Origin: Tetradesmus obliquus
Lineage: Eukaryota > Chlorophyta > Chlorophyceae > Sphaeropleales > Scenedesmaceae
Assembly (NCBI GenBank): GCA_030272155.1
Contig: CP126197.1
Coordinates: 2,666,001-2,730,000 of the forward strand
Direction: 5' to 3'
Length of the DNA: 64,000 nt
The notes below the pieces were generated by a model. That model worked only from the letters and a program-made list of their open reading frames with translations, was not told the origin of the DNA and made no database searches. Of this stretch, positions 11,101 through 20,660 are shown one piece after another. The translations under genes were made by a program, and so were the position numbers. Within the stretch, counting starts at the first letter, position 1. Every line of letters starts with the position of its first letter.

Positions 11101-12642
11101 GCGCACGTTCGAAACAGTGGGTCTGTGGTGCATGCCCGACACGGGGTGACAATTGTCACCCATTTTTAGCATCAGCCAGTGAGATGCAGGTATCCACCCA
11201 CGCATGCTTAGAGCCCGGTCCTGTTGCTGCTGCTGCTGCTGCCACTGCTCTGTTGGTGGTCCGCAGGTGCAGCAGGTGCAGCAGCGGGCGCTGCCTGCTG
11301 ACGGCATGCACCTGTATGGCCTGAGCCACCCCCTGGTGGCCATGCTGATCCAGGTGAGGGGGGCAGCGCAGCACTGCAGTTGCACGGTTGCACAGTTGAC
11401 TGCCGCAGCTGCTTGTGCATGAAGGCTAACAGATATCGATGTCTACCAGGCAGCTGTGCTAGAAGGCGAAGCTGAACAGGATCACAGGCTGTTTGTGTCA
11501 GTTGTGGCGCGCAGACGTTGTTTGTGCGCAAGGGTCCAGCCAGCCACGCACTTGTGGCAAGCACTGCAGCGCACATGTCTTACTCTTGAGCATCTGGATT
11601 GAATGCATTGCTAAGTAATGACCTGCGGCATGAACTGCTCGTCACTCAGCATCGCACAGCGCTGCAGCCTGCCGGCAAGCTGCCAAGCCTCACATGCTTG
11701 CATGCAGCGCGGCTGTCTGCCATGCAGCAGCTGCTTGGCGCTGACAACCTCCAATGGTTGGTCAATACGTCATCTGAACAATCTGTTGGTATACACACGT
11801 GTTGTTGACATAGAAATAACGTCAGTTGCGTGCATCAGGCTGTTGAAGCATCCCAGAAAGTATAGTAACAACATTTTCCTGACGTGTTGTGTGTGCAGGA
11901 GCTGCCTGGTGCTGAGCGCTGTGAGGGCTTCAGGCCTGCTGAGTCAGCAGCACCCCACCACATGACAGCAGCCATGCGCCAGGCACAGCAGATCATGGCT
12001 GAGAAGGTGCAGCAGGCGCAGGCAGAGGCAGCATCTGCCATGTTGCAGCAGCAGCAAGCTCAGAAGCAGGCTCAGCAGCAGCAGGCTGCCGGGCTACAGC
12101 AGCAGCAGCAGCAGCAGAAGGCTCTGCAGGCTCAGCTAATGCAGCAGCAGCTGTTGCGCATGCAGCAGCAGCAGCCAGGCGGGCAGGCCAGCCAGCAGCA
12201 GCTCATGGCGCTGATGCAGCAGCAGCAGCAGCAGCGGCAGGCGCTGCAGCAGCAGGCCATGATGCAGCAGCTGCAGCAGCAGCAGGCTCAGCAGCAAGAA
12301 CAGGCTGCAAAGCGCCGGCGCACTTCATCAGGCGCAGGTGCCCCCTTGAACATTGGCATGCAGGCTGCAATGGCACCCGCCCAGGGCACAAACTTGGCGC
12401 AACAGTATGCACTGCTACAGCAGCAGCAGCAGCAGCCAGCTCAGTATCAGCAAGCTCAACAGCAGCAGCCTCAGCTGCTGCCTTCATCTGGGGCGCAGCT
12501 GGCAGCCATGCAGCAGCTGGGTGCTGTGGTGCAGCAGCCGCAGTTCCAGCAGCTGCCGCAGCAGCAGCAGCAGGCGCTGCTGCGGCAGCTGGCAGTGGGG
12601 CTGCAACTGCAACACAAGCAGCAGCAGCCGCCGCCGCAGTGA
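1..12642 (+). CDS. Chromatin regulator, 3' part: CHD-like SANT segments, FYRN/FYRC, poly-Q tail
   Basis: The gene enters from the left edge. Exons I support: 1-22, 466-660, 1117-1377, 5071-6177, 6615-6857, 7448-7753, 8196-8411, 8959-9785, 10398-10632, 11267-11353, 11899-12642 (TGA); all phases fit, giving 1413 residues in the window. Order of parts: end of a SANT-like helix (GRWKE), a SANT-like segment near residues 124-158 (WWDVECD...HGYGNF), an Ala/Ser-rich region with an acidic patch and an AT-hook-like [13 protein letters not shown] stretch, a basic VTKKARKEL segment, a second SANT-like segment near 757-783 ([11 protein letters not shown]...HGFGNW), FYRN ([14 protein letters not shown]...GPLFVVVV), FYRC (LYGLSHPLV...ELPGAERC), then a Gln-rich tail. 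The SANT segments resemble those C-terminal to the ATPase in CHD6-9 remodellers; FYRN/FYRC are known from trithorax/MLL and JMJ proteins. A nuclear chromatin role is inferred. No ATPase is visible, and exons 1-3 could belong to a separate gene from the rest. Confidence 0.72.
820..1155 (+). repeat. Tandem copies of an intron 3' end plus exon start
   Basis: A unit of about 100 bp carrying ATGCAGCTGC, then GCCAAGAGCATCG, recurs at about 906, 1006 and 1111; the last is the functional acceptor of the exon starting at 1117. The segment after each exon fragment (cattgtgg/attgtag ... cccctgattt/cccctgactt) is also repeated. A fourth, older trace is suggested near 832. Confidence 0.8.
2991..2995 (-). 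terminator. TGTAA poly(A) signal candidate for the Nudix gene
   Basis: TTACA on the plus strand gives TGTAA on the Nudix strand, about 18 nt after its stop. That is close, so a later signal may be the one used. Confidence 0.35.
3013..4613 (-). CDS. Nudix (MutT-type) hydrolase, nested antisense in an intron
   Basis: A complete small gene of four exons: 4613-4503, 4237-4172, 3602-3524 and 3173-3013 (TGA), giving 138 residues, the usual MutT size. Exon 1 has the N-terminal strand and [16 protein letters not shown]. Exon 2 completes the Nudix box: G, five residues, E (VDAGE), seven residues, then RELQEEL, so the Mg-binding REUxEE glutamates are present; the usual final Gly is Ser. Exon 3 has [19 protein letters not shown] and exon 4 CRKWSG...LAWV, as in bacterial MutT/CTP-pyrophosphohydrolase proteins. 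The expected reaction is hydrolysis of oxidised or other nucleoside triphosphates to monophosphate and pyrophosphate; the substrate is inferred. Intron 1 uses a GC donor (AAG|GCAAGG at 4502). I start at ATG 4613; no transit peptide is visible unless an upstream exon exists. The gene lies inside the 1378-5070 intron of the chromatin gene on the other strand. Confidence 0.82.
3850..4240 (-). repeat. Three tandem copies of the Nudix-box exon end and donor
   Basis: The segment coding [12 protein letters not shown] plus its GT donor occurs at about 4215-4170 (functional exon 2), about 4090-4048 and about 3900-3858. The flanking intron sequence is also shared, so the unit is roughly 130-190 bp. The two inner copies lack an intact upstream exon half and are probably decayed duplicates inside intron 2. 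Confidence 0.8.
6103..6330 (+). repeat. Duplicated exon end plus donor forming a possible cassette exon
   Basis: The coding piece [13 protein letters not shown]...GGRDRE and its donor at 6104-6180 is repeated at 6238-6316 as [13 protein letters not shown]...GGRDRE. The second copy has its own acceptor (CAG at 6221-6223) and donor (GT at 6314), making an open 90-nt phase-0 exon at 6224-6313. Confidence 0.75.
6820..7135 (+). repeat. Three copies of the [10 protein letters not shown] exon end and donor
   Basis: Copies at about 6826-6857 (functional, donor gtaagt), 6930-6962 (donor gtgggt) and 7073-7105 (donor gtgggc). The following 60-80 bp (gtgggtgattt...gatgg...cttgctgct) are shared too. The middle copy has an acceptor at 6924-6926 and would be a 36-nt in-frame micro-exon; the third has no in-frame acceptor that I can see. 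Confidence 0.75.
8131..8164 (+). repeat. (CTG)11 tract just upstream of a 3' splice site
   Basis: Pure CTG repeat ending 31 nt before the exon that starts at 8196. It occupies the place where a polypyrimidine tract would lie. Confidence 0.85.
8335..8790 (+). repeat. Four copies of the second SANT-segment exon end
   Basis: The functional exon end (GCAGCAGGATGAG ... TTTGGCAACTGGGGCCCC, donor at 8412) is followed in the intron by copies near 8480-8550, 8590-8670 and a shorter one near 8745-8780. They differ by substitutions and small indels and no longer keep one common reading frame. Confidence 0.75.
9980..10475 (+). repeat. Four copies of the FYRN exon start
   Basis: Acceptor-plus-exon-start units of about 100-165 bp begin near 9985, 10148, 10287 and 10391. 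Each starts CCTGCAGGA or CCCACAGGA and shares the text for [20 protein letters not shown]. The last copy alone continues into the full FYRN exon; the earlier three carry an AG acceptor but decayed coding text. Confidence 0.75.
10664..10773 (+). repeat. G-rich minisatellite of 46-52 bp units
   Basis: About two and a third copies of a unit starting GGAGTTTGGGGGTGGGG and ending GGGAGCAGCGGT start at about 10666, 10718 and 10764, with poly-G runs of up to about 12. It sits in the intron between the FYRN exon and its downstream copy, and the G-tracts could form a quadruplex on the coding strand. Confidence 0.7.
10815..10945 (+). repeat. Second copy of the FYRN exon end and donor
   Basis: About 125 bp matching 10515-10640 ([15 protein letters not shown] to the gtgagtcg donor) recurs nearly perfectly in the next intron. 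Its coding frame is preserved, and it contains an internal CAG that could act as an acceptor. Confidence 0.8.
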
Positions 12643-14561
12643 ACGCATGCGTAGCATTATATTTTTTTGTCTTTGATGTGTTGTCTTGTAGGCGTGCTGC
12701 AGAAAGTGTTGTGGGTGACGTGCAGTGCGAGGCAGCCTGCAAGGGGGTGTCCTGTCCGGGCATGGAGGTAGCATGGCGCCACTGCATTTTGAAAAGTGGT
12801 TGACGTAGTTGTTCTAAGGTTTGACTGAGATCCGGGCACTTTTCGACTCAGTCACGCCAAAGTTTTGGCAACATCAGGTTGATTGTCATGGATCCCAACA
12901 GCTGCCAATGCCACCTACGGCAGCAAGGATTAGTTCACTAGCTTGCTGGCTGGCCGTCGAGCTTACAACGCCACAATCTATGTGTAGGCCGGCTGACATG
13001 CCATACAGATGTCTAGGAACATAAATGTGTGCAGAGCTGCTACAGCAATGACGCTGCTATGACTGTTGCCCAGCGCATCAGGAGGCAAAGCAGTCAACAG
13101 CTGGCAACATGTCAATGGCATGCAAACATACAATATCGCAGGGCTGGCAGCATCACTCTTGCTGCGCACTGCTAAACGCAGCACAGCATTGTCGATGATC
13201 ATGGTGCTATTTCGTGGCAGTACTGCCATGCACATCATGTGCGATAGTATCGCGCAAAGATCTGGGCGCGACAAAGTTGTAAAGACAGCGTGCCGCGGAG
13301 GGTTGCAGCACAGGCATACTACAAAATCTGCAGGCTGTCTTTCGGAGACGATACAGCAGCTGCAGTGCAATGGTGGCTACATTGGGTGCTGCAACAACGG
13401 CAGCAGTGGTCCAGAATAAAGCGGAAGAAAACATCCACACAGCGCACCAACACAGCCCATTACGATCAGAGTGGACAAAAGGGCGTGATCCTCCAACAAA
13501 GCATCAACCTATGCAACAGGGATATCAACAAGATCACGTGCTGCTCAGCAGCGGCTGCCGTACTGTGCAGCTGCTGCTGACGTGAACACCGGTGCCAATA
13601 CAACATGCAATTGGCTACATGCCCTGCCGCAGCGGCTGCCTGTAGGCAGTCAGCCAGTACTACTACTTGTAGTACCACCCTCCTCCAAGTCCCGTACCCA
13701 TACCTGTTGTTACTGTAAAGATGGACCGTCTAGCATTAAAAATGCAAAGCTGCGCACCTTCAAGCATTGCTGTACATCCTTAACATGCTCTGCTGCTGCC
13801 AGCCGGGTCACGCCATACAAAGGTCCATTTGAAGGGGAGCGCCATGCCACACCAAGGCAGGCAGGAACGCAGACAAACGCCGCCGGCACACAGCTGTCAA
13901 CTCATTGTCGCAACGCAACAGCAGGCCAGAGTGGTTGCTGGCATCAACTCTAGAAAAGTCAGCCACTTTCAGTGGCAGGTGCTAGAACGTCATGATTGTG
14001 TGCCACCACAAATGCAACTGGAAACATGCACATGGCGTGGCAAGATTATGCATGATGTGGTGAATGCACGTGATGTACTAGTGCACATCTTGTGGCATAG
14101 CCTCTTGCTCCCAACTGGCAAGAGTTTACTAGGACAGCAGGCACAGATAACAAGGATTGAGGAAGTTCGTGGACCCTCTCTATGACAAACGTCACGGCAT
14201 GAACAATGCTGATCTCACACGTTCCCATCGGCTGTTTCAGTGACTACCATGGCCTCCAGCAAGTGATGTCAGTTAGCAAGTTCCTCTTGTGCCAGAACAC
14301 CATGCACTTGCTGACAAGCTGCACAGCATGCAGCAAGTCACATGGTGCAAACCGTACTGCGCCGAATGCACAAGCACCCAGCTGCAGTCGAGCCTGCAGG
14401 AGGCGGCCGATGCACCAGTTTCTCTCATATGCGCTTGCAGTGCAGCAGAATCAGCAGTTTGAAACCAAACAACAAAACTCAGAATGCTAGCTGCAGCTGC
14501 AAACACTGACATCGTCCAAGCAGCAGCTGTCACTTGTGGAGCACAAACAGCGCTAGCGCTG
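12643..14561. other. Convergent intergenic region
   Basis: About 1.9 kb between the 3' ends of the chromatin gene and the metalloprotease gene. It should hold both 3' UTRs. I see no conserved protein segment, RNA gene or transposon signature; the open frames are short and have no family-like motifs. Confidence 0.5.
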
Positions 14562-16834
14562 TTACTGTGATGCATGTGCTGCCATGAACTTCGGCCGGTA
14601 TGCAGCAATCACCCACTGCATGCGCTGCACCTGCCCAGGGCTAAAAATCATTGAGCATTGATCTGGCACATACGACATCGTGTTGAACACGTTATCTTGA
14701 AACCCTGGGCAGCTCTGCAGGCCTGACAGTGCACTGCTTGCAGGGCTCTTGCCATTTCTGAAGTCGCTGCACCAGCCGGCAAGCGTGGCTGCCTCTGTGC
14801 CTCCTCCATGGGCCTCCATGTCTTGGTTTGGTGGTGTGTCTTCCACTGCATCGCCTGACTCAGGGCTGTTGAGGCAAGCTGGCGAGCCTTGGTGCGTGTG
14901 CAACAGCCCCAGGAAGTGCCTGCAAACGAAATTGTGACAATAGTGGTAGGGTGGTAGTGGGCAGCAGCTTCGATGAGGTTGCATGCGCTACCGCAACGTG
15001 AGCCTTGAATGCATTGCACCACATGATGATGCAGCCCAAGCACCACACGCCCAAGTTATTGCTGTTCTCAAGCCATGGGTACTGCACATCATAAGCAGCT
15101 GAATGAGGCGCGGGATGCGGATGCAGCTGTGGCTGCTCAACAACAAGCACAGCCTGCTGGCCTCAGACGTGCTCGCAGTGCAACACCATTCTAGGCAAAC
15201 TGCTCACAACCACCAGTAACCCGCCCCCACTCACCCTAGTTCATGTGCCAGCGTTGCGCCTCCACCGTTCCAGGGGCCCCTATTCCAGCTGGCAGTGTCA
15301 AAACCACCCCACGACAGAAACAACCAGTTCATATCACTGGCATCCTCTGACCATCCAGCATCCGCAGAACCCATAAACCACGGCCCGCGCGCTGCTGTGT
15401 ACCCCTTTGAGATAGTAGAACACAGCGGGTTGCGGTCTGCGGCTGTACGGCTGCAGTACGTGAAATCTGTCTTGCCATCTGAACCTGAAACCAGCACATT
15501 AACTACACGCTCCTCACTGGACAGTGCTGCTACTTCTGGCACTCTTGCAATGCCTTGCAGGCAAGCAAGGCCCTCTGCTGTAGCTGCTGCATTGTGGCTG
15601 CAGTTGAGCCATGCTGCCTTGTCTTTCTGCAGTAGATAAGGATATTTAGCCACATCGGTGCGCACCTCCTTCAGAGTGAACTGCACACCTGTGTTTTTGT
15701 ACAGCCGGTTGGCTGCATCCACTAAGTTCTGGCCAGCTGCCGTGCCACTGCTGCCGCCGCCGCCGCTGCTGCTGCTGCTGCTGCTGCCACCGCTGCTGCT
15801 GCTGTTGCCATCCCAGATAGGTGGGAATGCTGCCGTGCCTGATGTGCTGCCCATTGGCGCTTGCGGCATATCCGTAGACATGAAACTGAGCGCTGGGATG
15901 TCTACCAAGAACCGCAGCACATGAAACACTATTGGCACTGTCACAGGTTTGAAGGCAAGCTGATCCCGCTGAAAGAGCTGCAAGGGTGCTGCTGCTGGGC
16001 AGGCAGCACCAACTGGCAGTACATTTGCAAAGGTCCCTACGGGGGCCCAAGGTGCTGCAAGACACACCATATCAAGCAGTGTTTCCACATCTGAGCTGCT
16101 GCTAGCAGCATCTGCAGCTGTGGCTGTGGCTGTGGCTGTGGCAGCAGTATTTGGTGGGTTCAGGGTGCGTGCTGAGCTGCGGGAAAGACCAGCATCTGGC
16201 GTGCCAGTGCTGCTGCTACTGCTGCCAGCGCTGCTGTCCTTGGTAGCTGCTGCTGCTGCTGCTGCTGTTTGCCCTCCACTCATTTGATTCAGCAACTGAC
16301 TGGCCAGGTCAGCCTGCTGGGCTGCTGGCGAATCAGCCTCGGCAAGCAGCAGCAAGCGGTGCTGCTGCCGTAGCTTCTGCTTACGCTGCTGCTGCTGCTG
16401 CTGCTGTTGCAGGAAGGTTGCATGTAGCATGCGGCCCCTGATCTCAGCAGCACCCTTGGGCGTTGCAAGCGACACTGCTGCTGCGTGCTGCGCTGCACCT
16501 GCAGCATGCATGCTGTCCACTCTGGCCATTGTCACATAGTACGCGCTGAGGTTTTGCAAATCAAACAGCTGCTGAACCTCAGCCTGCAGGGTGTCTGGGT
16601 CCACGGCTTCAACCGTTATAACACTGCTGGCTGCATACTCCCGTAGCAGAGACAGCAGCACCACACTGCGGCTGAACCGTAGGTACCCCAGGACATCTGC
16701 AGACACCCTGCATGTTGCAAAGCAGTTCACGCAGAGCGAAGAGGCTTTGGTGACACACTGCTGATTGAGGCAGCACACGCTGGTGCAGTGTGGAGGCCGT
16801 CAGCATGCAAGGATGCAGCTGCTTGCATGTTGCT

Positions 16835-16873
<39 letters not shown>

Positions 16874-17745
16874 GGTATCCACTGGCAGCGCATGCTGCTG
16901 CCAGCGCCTGGTATGGCTGCCACGGTGCTTGCGTCGACATGGAGGCTGCTTTTTTGTAACTCATATGATGTGTTTGTACACCGTGGCTGTGTCGTATTGC
17001 GCTCACCTAATGAACGGCTGCAAGTCAAGCTCCAGTTGCTCATCATCAGCGCTGCTGCTGCTGCTGCTGCTGCTGTTTGTGGTCACACCCTGTTGCTGCA
17101 GCTGCTGCTGCAGCAGCTGCAGCCACTCTGCAGTGATGTCAGGTGTGATGCTGGCAGAGTCCCTGCAGCAGCAAACAAGCAAGCCAGTAAGCATGGCACT
17201 TACAACAGCACAGGCATGCAGTGGCGCCCCCCTGCTGTGATGCATCATGCTCCATCATGCTGCAAGGTTTGCCAAAAGGTGCGCTGTTGTGACTTCAACA
17301 GTAGCCACCACCATCACCTGACTGCTTCTGCAAGATGTAGCAAGGGCATGCATGCGTCGCTGCACAGTGCACAGGGCGTGACTTGCGGTGACTAGCTGCA
17401 GCTGCTCATGCCCTCCACAACAGCAACGGCGCTGGTGTCAGCAGCAGCGCCATACCTGTGGTAAGTGTACAGGCCAGACAACCAAGCGGGGGTGTCATTT
17501 CTTGCCAGCAGTTCAACTGCTGCTGGGCTTCCTGGAGCAGGCAGCTGCACAAGTTTTCTGGCAGCAGCATTGCTGGTCTTGCTGCCCCAGTCTGCATCAA
17601 GTGCCGGTGCTGTAGCCACTGCGGGAGGGCTGCTTTTGGATTGTTGGACAGCGTGTGCGATGAGGACGGAGAGGCCTACTATGACAGCCACTGCTGCCAG
17701 AGCACCCAAGGCCCATTTCCAAGTTCTCCTGTGCTGCTGCTTCAT
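14562..17745 (-). CDS. Membrane-anchored M43 (pappalysin-type) zinc metalloprotease
   Basis: Four exons: 17745-17456, 17162-17007, 16707-15235, 14919-14562 (TAA); 758 residues. A basic start (MKQQHRRTWKW) is followed by a membrane segment near residues 12-33 (ALGALAAVAVIVGLSVLIA), so it is a type II or secreted protein. Exons 3 and 4 join to give HELGHFLGLLHT, residues 637-648, the complete HExxHxxGxxH zinc motif, which is split by the last intron after HEL. Downstream are GDAVEDTPP and NTMSYVPDQC, matching the M43 disulphide segment and Met-turn, then SPGQVQRMQWVI. The region before the protease carries poly-Gln (eight), Ala and Ser tracts. Family members cleave extracellular proteins; in an alga a cell-wall or glycoprotein substrate is a guess. 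All introns keep phase. The long Ser/Ala linker could also hide extra short introns. Confidence 0.82.
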
Positions 17746-17748
17746 GTA

Positions 17749-17801
17749 GCCGAACGCATGCTGGACGTTTCGTATCGCCGAGCAAAAGGAATGCGTTCGG
17801 C
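17749..17801 (-). promoter_or_regulatory. Perfect 11-bp inverted repeat just before the protease start codon
   Basis: GCCGAACGCAT at 17749-17759 is the exact reverse complement of ATGCGTTCGGC at 17791-17801, with a 31-nt loop. The structure ends three bases before the start codon at 17745, so in the mRNA it would be a hairpin in the 5' leader, or in DNA a protein-binding dyad. Confidence 0.5.
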
Positions 17802-20549
17802 AAGCTTTCTTGGTTCACTGGAGTCTGCGATAATGACCACGTTTTGGGCACTCGCACTTTTGCGACACCGAGCCGGAACTAAAAGTTGGACAACAGTGCT
17901 CAATGTCGATGCTGTAGCTGTGATAAATGTGTACAGTGACATTCGTGAGAGAGTGATGTTGTGGACGGCTGACAGCGTAACCACGAACAGGCCAGAAGTC
18001 ACTCCACGCGGGCTCGTAGGTCAGTTTATACTGCAGGCAGATCGAGACCGCAAATAGCCTAAGCTGGTTTTACTTGCCCATCTCATTGATTTACACTGGC
18101 CTGAATACACGTGCTTGGCAAAGCCGAGCTTCTCTCGTGCAGCAGCTGAGCAAGGCAGCAATTGCTGTTGGCAATCTGCCAGTGAGCATGCACGCCAACC
18201 TCCGTCCCAGACAGCCCAGAAGGTGCAAAAGCACACGATACCCCTTGCTGAACATATGAAATGTCATTACATGGATTCATGCAGATTATGTACACAGCAC
18301 CGTTGCAAGACACAGGCGGGCATGCATGCATGCAACGCCACGCATGCCATACCACAAGATTGCATCACCATGCCAGCCCTGGTAGGTGCAGGAGAAGAGG
18401 TGGTAGCTAAAGCAGCACTGGGATGCTGCAGCACCACGTGCAACCAACAACTGCTGTCACCAGCAGTTGATGCCGAACCAAAAGGCTTGAAACAAAACCA
18501 TAAGGCTGCCTGGCAATGCTGCAGCTGTAGCAGCAGGGCTGCAACTACCGGTACTTGCGCCCTATCAGGCCGCTTTGACAGCACATGCCACCTCAGCTGG
18601 GGTGCTGGTCTGCACAAGGGCGCATGCAGGACACTGCACCGCATGCCTGCAAAAGAGGCCTGTCAGCCAGTTGTGCTGCCTGCCGGCATCACACACAGCT
18701 GGGCACACACACACCCTCAGGCATTCCTGCTGCCTCTGCTCCAATTGACTGGGATTGGACACCAAAAGCCAATGGGACTTCATAGCTGTGGCACCTTGAT
18801 GTGACAGCATGCTGTGCAAGAACAGCATCACCATGCTAGACATAGTGCCCTGAATAAGCTGTACTACATTCAGTGCAGCAGATCAATGTACGTGTAACGC
18901 AACTGCCTGGCACACCACCAGGATGGTATCGGCATAAGGATACATGTCTGAAGCACAAAGGCCTGCCAAAACATGCGCGTCGTGTTCACCCAGCTGCAGA
19001 GACACGTGTACACACGTGTACATACGCTTGCAGCATGGATGACAAGGCCTTACGGCTGTGCACATGCACGTGCTTGTTGAGGAGCACTCCCAAGATGCTG
19101 CGGCAGCTGCCGCTTGGCCTCCTCAACGGCTGCTGGCACACACAAAGCGGCTGAGGTGCCTGCAGCCCATGATACAGATACACAGCACAGGCAAAGCCTG
19201 CATACATTTGGGACAAAATGACACGAGTCCAGCTGCTGACAGTGACAAAGTAACAAAAAAGGAGGCATGCTGGCGGTAGCGCCTAACTGCAGCTGCGGTG
19301 CAAGTGCAGTTGCATAGTATGGTGTTGAGTGACAGGTGGGAATCCTCATGCCGCGACTGCTCATCAGAATGCATGTACTTCACTGTAGCATTGGCCTTCG
19401 TTGCACTAACATATGTAACACAGCACAACAGCAGCATCAGGCTCCACTGCAGCCAAAAGCCCTGCATGCTCTGGGAGACTCACCAAGCACACAAAATGGT
19501 GCGCTGCTTGCTTCATTCACCAGGAGTACTGCCGCACCTCCACAGCATTGCCACCCTCCACGCAAGCACACTGCTTTCTACATCTTTGAACAGTGCGCTT
19601 GCTTTGAAGAAAACCCAAGCCCACATACCACAGGCAGATGCAGCAGCAGCTATGCACAAAGCAAGCCACACACAAACCCCAAAAGGCTGTGCAACACAAG
19701 CAAGTTGATGTTCAGCCACGCGATTGGCATTCATGAGCAAGCTTATGTATGCTTGCGCCATCAACAGACAGCCAGTTGCAACACACAATGCAAACCTCCT
19801 CCAGCATCAAAAGACTGTATTTTGCATACAATAGCCCCAGCCTCATGCATAATTGGTTGCAGCACACCCTGCCGGTGTGCGTGTTGCAAGCCGCCTACAA
19901 GTTGTCATTGCAACAGCTGCCTGCGTCAATCGCAAGGCATGCCAGCACCCAGCCAGCCACCCCACATCAAACCAGCTCATCACCGCCCCTTCCAACACCC
20001 ATCATCTGCAGCTCACCATACCACGCCACAACATAATCACCTAACTACCCAACCATTAGAACCAGATGCCTCATACACTGTGCCTACTGATGTACTGCCA
20101 GCGCAGATGCGTGGCAGATCCTGCAAGTCGATGCACAGAAGATGATGCACGCCCTCCAGCAGCTGCTGCTGTACAACCCTATCAGAGCGTGCTGACCTGC
20201 AGCAGCAGCTGCTGCGGCCCCAGCAGCTGCCCGCGCCTGCTTGAGCAGTGCAACGTCACCATGGAGGACGCACGCACGCCGGCCAGCAGCTGCTGCTGTG
20301 CGGTTGCGCGCTGACCTGCAGCAGCGGCTGCTGCGGGCCCAGCGCAAAAGGCAGCGGCTGTTTCGCTTCTCAGCAGCGGGCACAGGGCAGCTCAGCGCGG
20401 CGCGGATCTCCTCCAGTGTCACCCTGCTGGCATCCAGGCATCCAGGGGGCGGCCCAGCGGAGATGGCTGCTGCTGCCGCGCAGCAGGCACGGGGCAGCTC
20501 AGCGCGGCGCGGCACTCCTCAAGCGTCAGCAGCCTATACTGCTGCTGTA
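17802..20549. other. Intergenic region between protease and CDPK genes
   Basis: About 2.7 kb, 5' of the protease and 3' of the kinase. The right end (20120-20549) holds decayed copies of the kinase 3' end and a duplicated CAG-rich block. The rest is rich in TGCATG and GCA triplets, with open frames that show no recognisable domain. I see no convincing gene. Confidence 0.45.
20120..20345. repeat. Duplicated CAG-rich block
   Basis: Two copies near 20157-20227 and 20282-20343 share GCAGCTGCTGCTGT and GCTGACCTGCAGCAGC, about 125 bp apart. It may be a further decayed part of the duplicated kinase 3' end. No coding meaning seen. Confidence 0.55.
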
Positions 20550-20660
20550 TCACCACGCAGTCCCGGCTGGCAGCCATGCATCCAGAGGCCGGCCCAGCGG
20601 GGACGGCTGCTGCTGCCGCACAGCAGGCACAGGGCAGCTCAGCGCAGCACGGAACTCCTC
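20335..20660 (-). repeat. Three copies of the kinase's last EF-hand edge
   Basis: On the minus strand the text for TLEEFRAALSCPVPA occurs at about 20675-20630 (functional), then with substitutions at about 20530-20490 (TLEECRAALSCPVPA) and about 20430-20385 (TLEEIRAALSCPVPA). Units are about 120-135 bp apart; the second and third lie beyond the stop codon at 20550. Confidence 0.8.
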
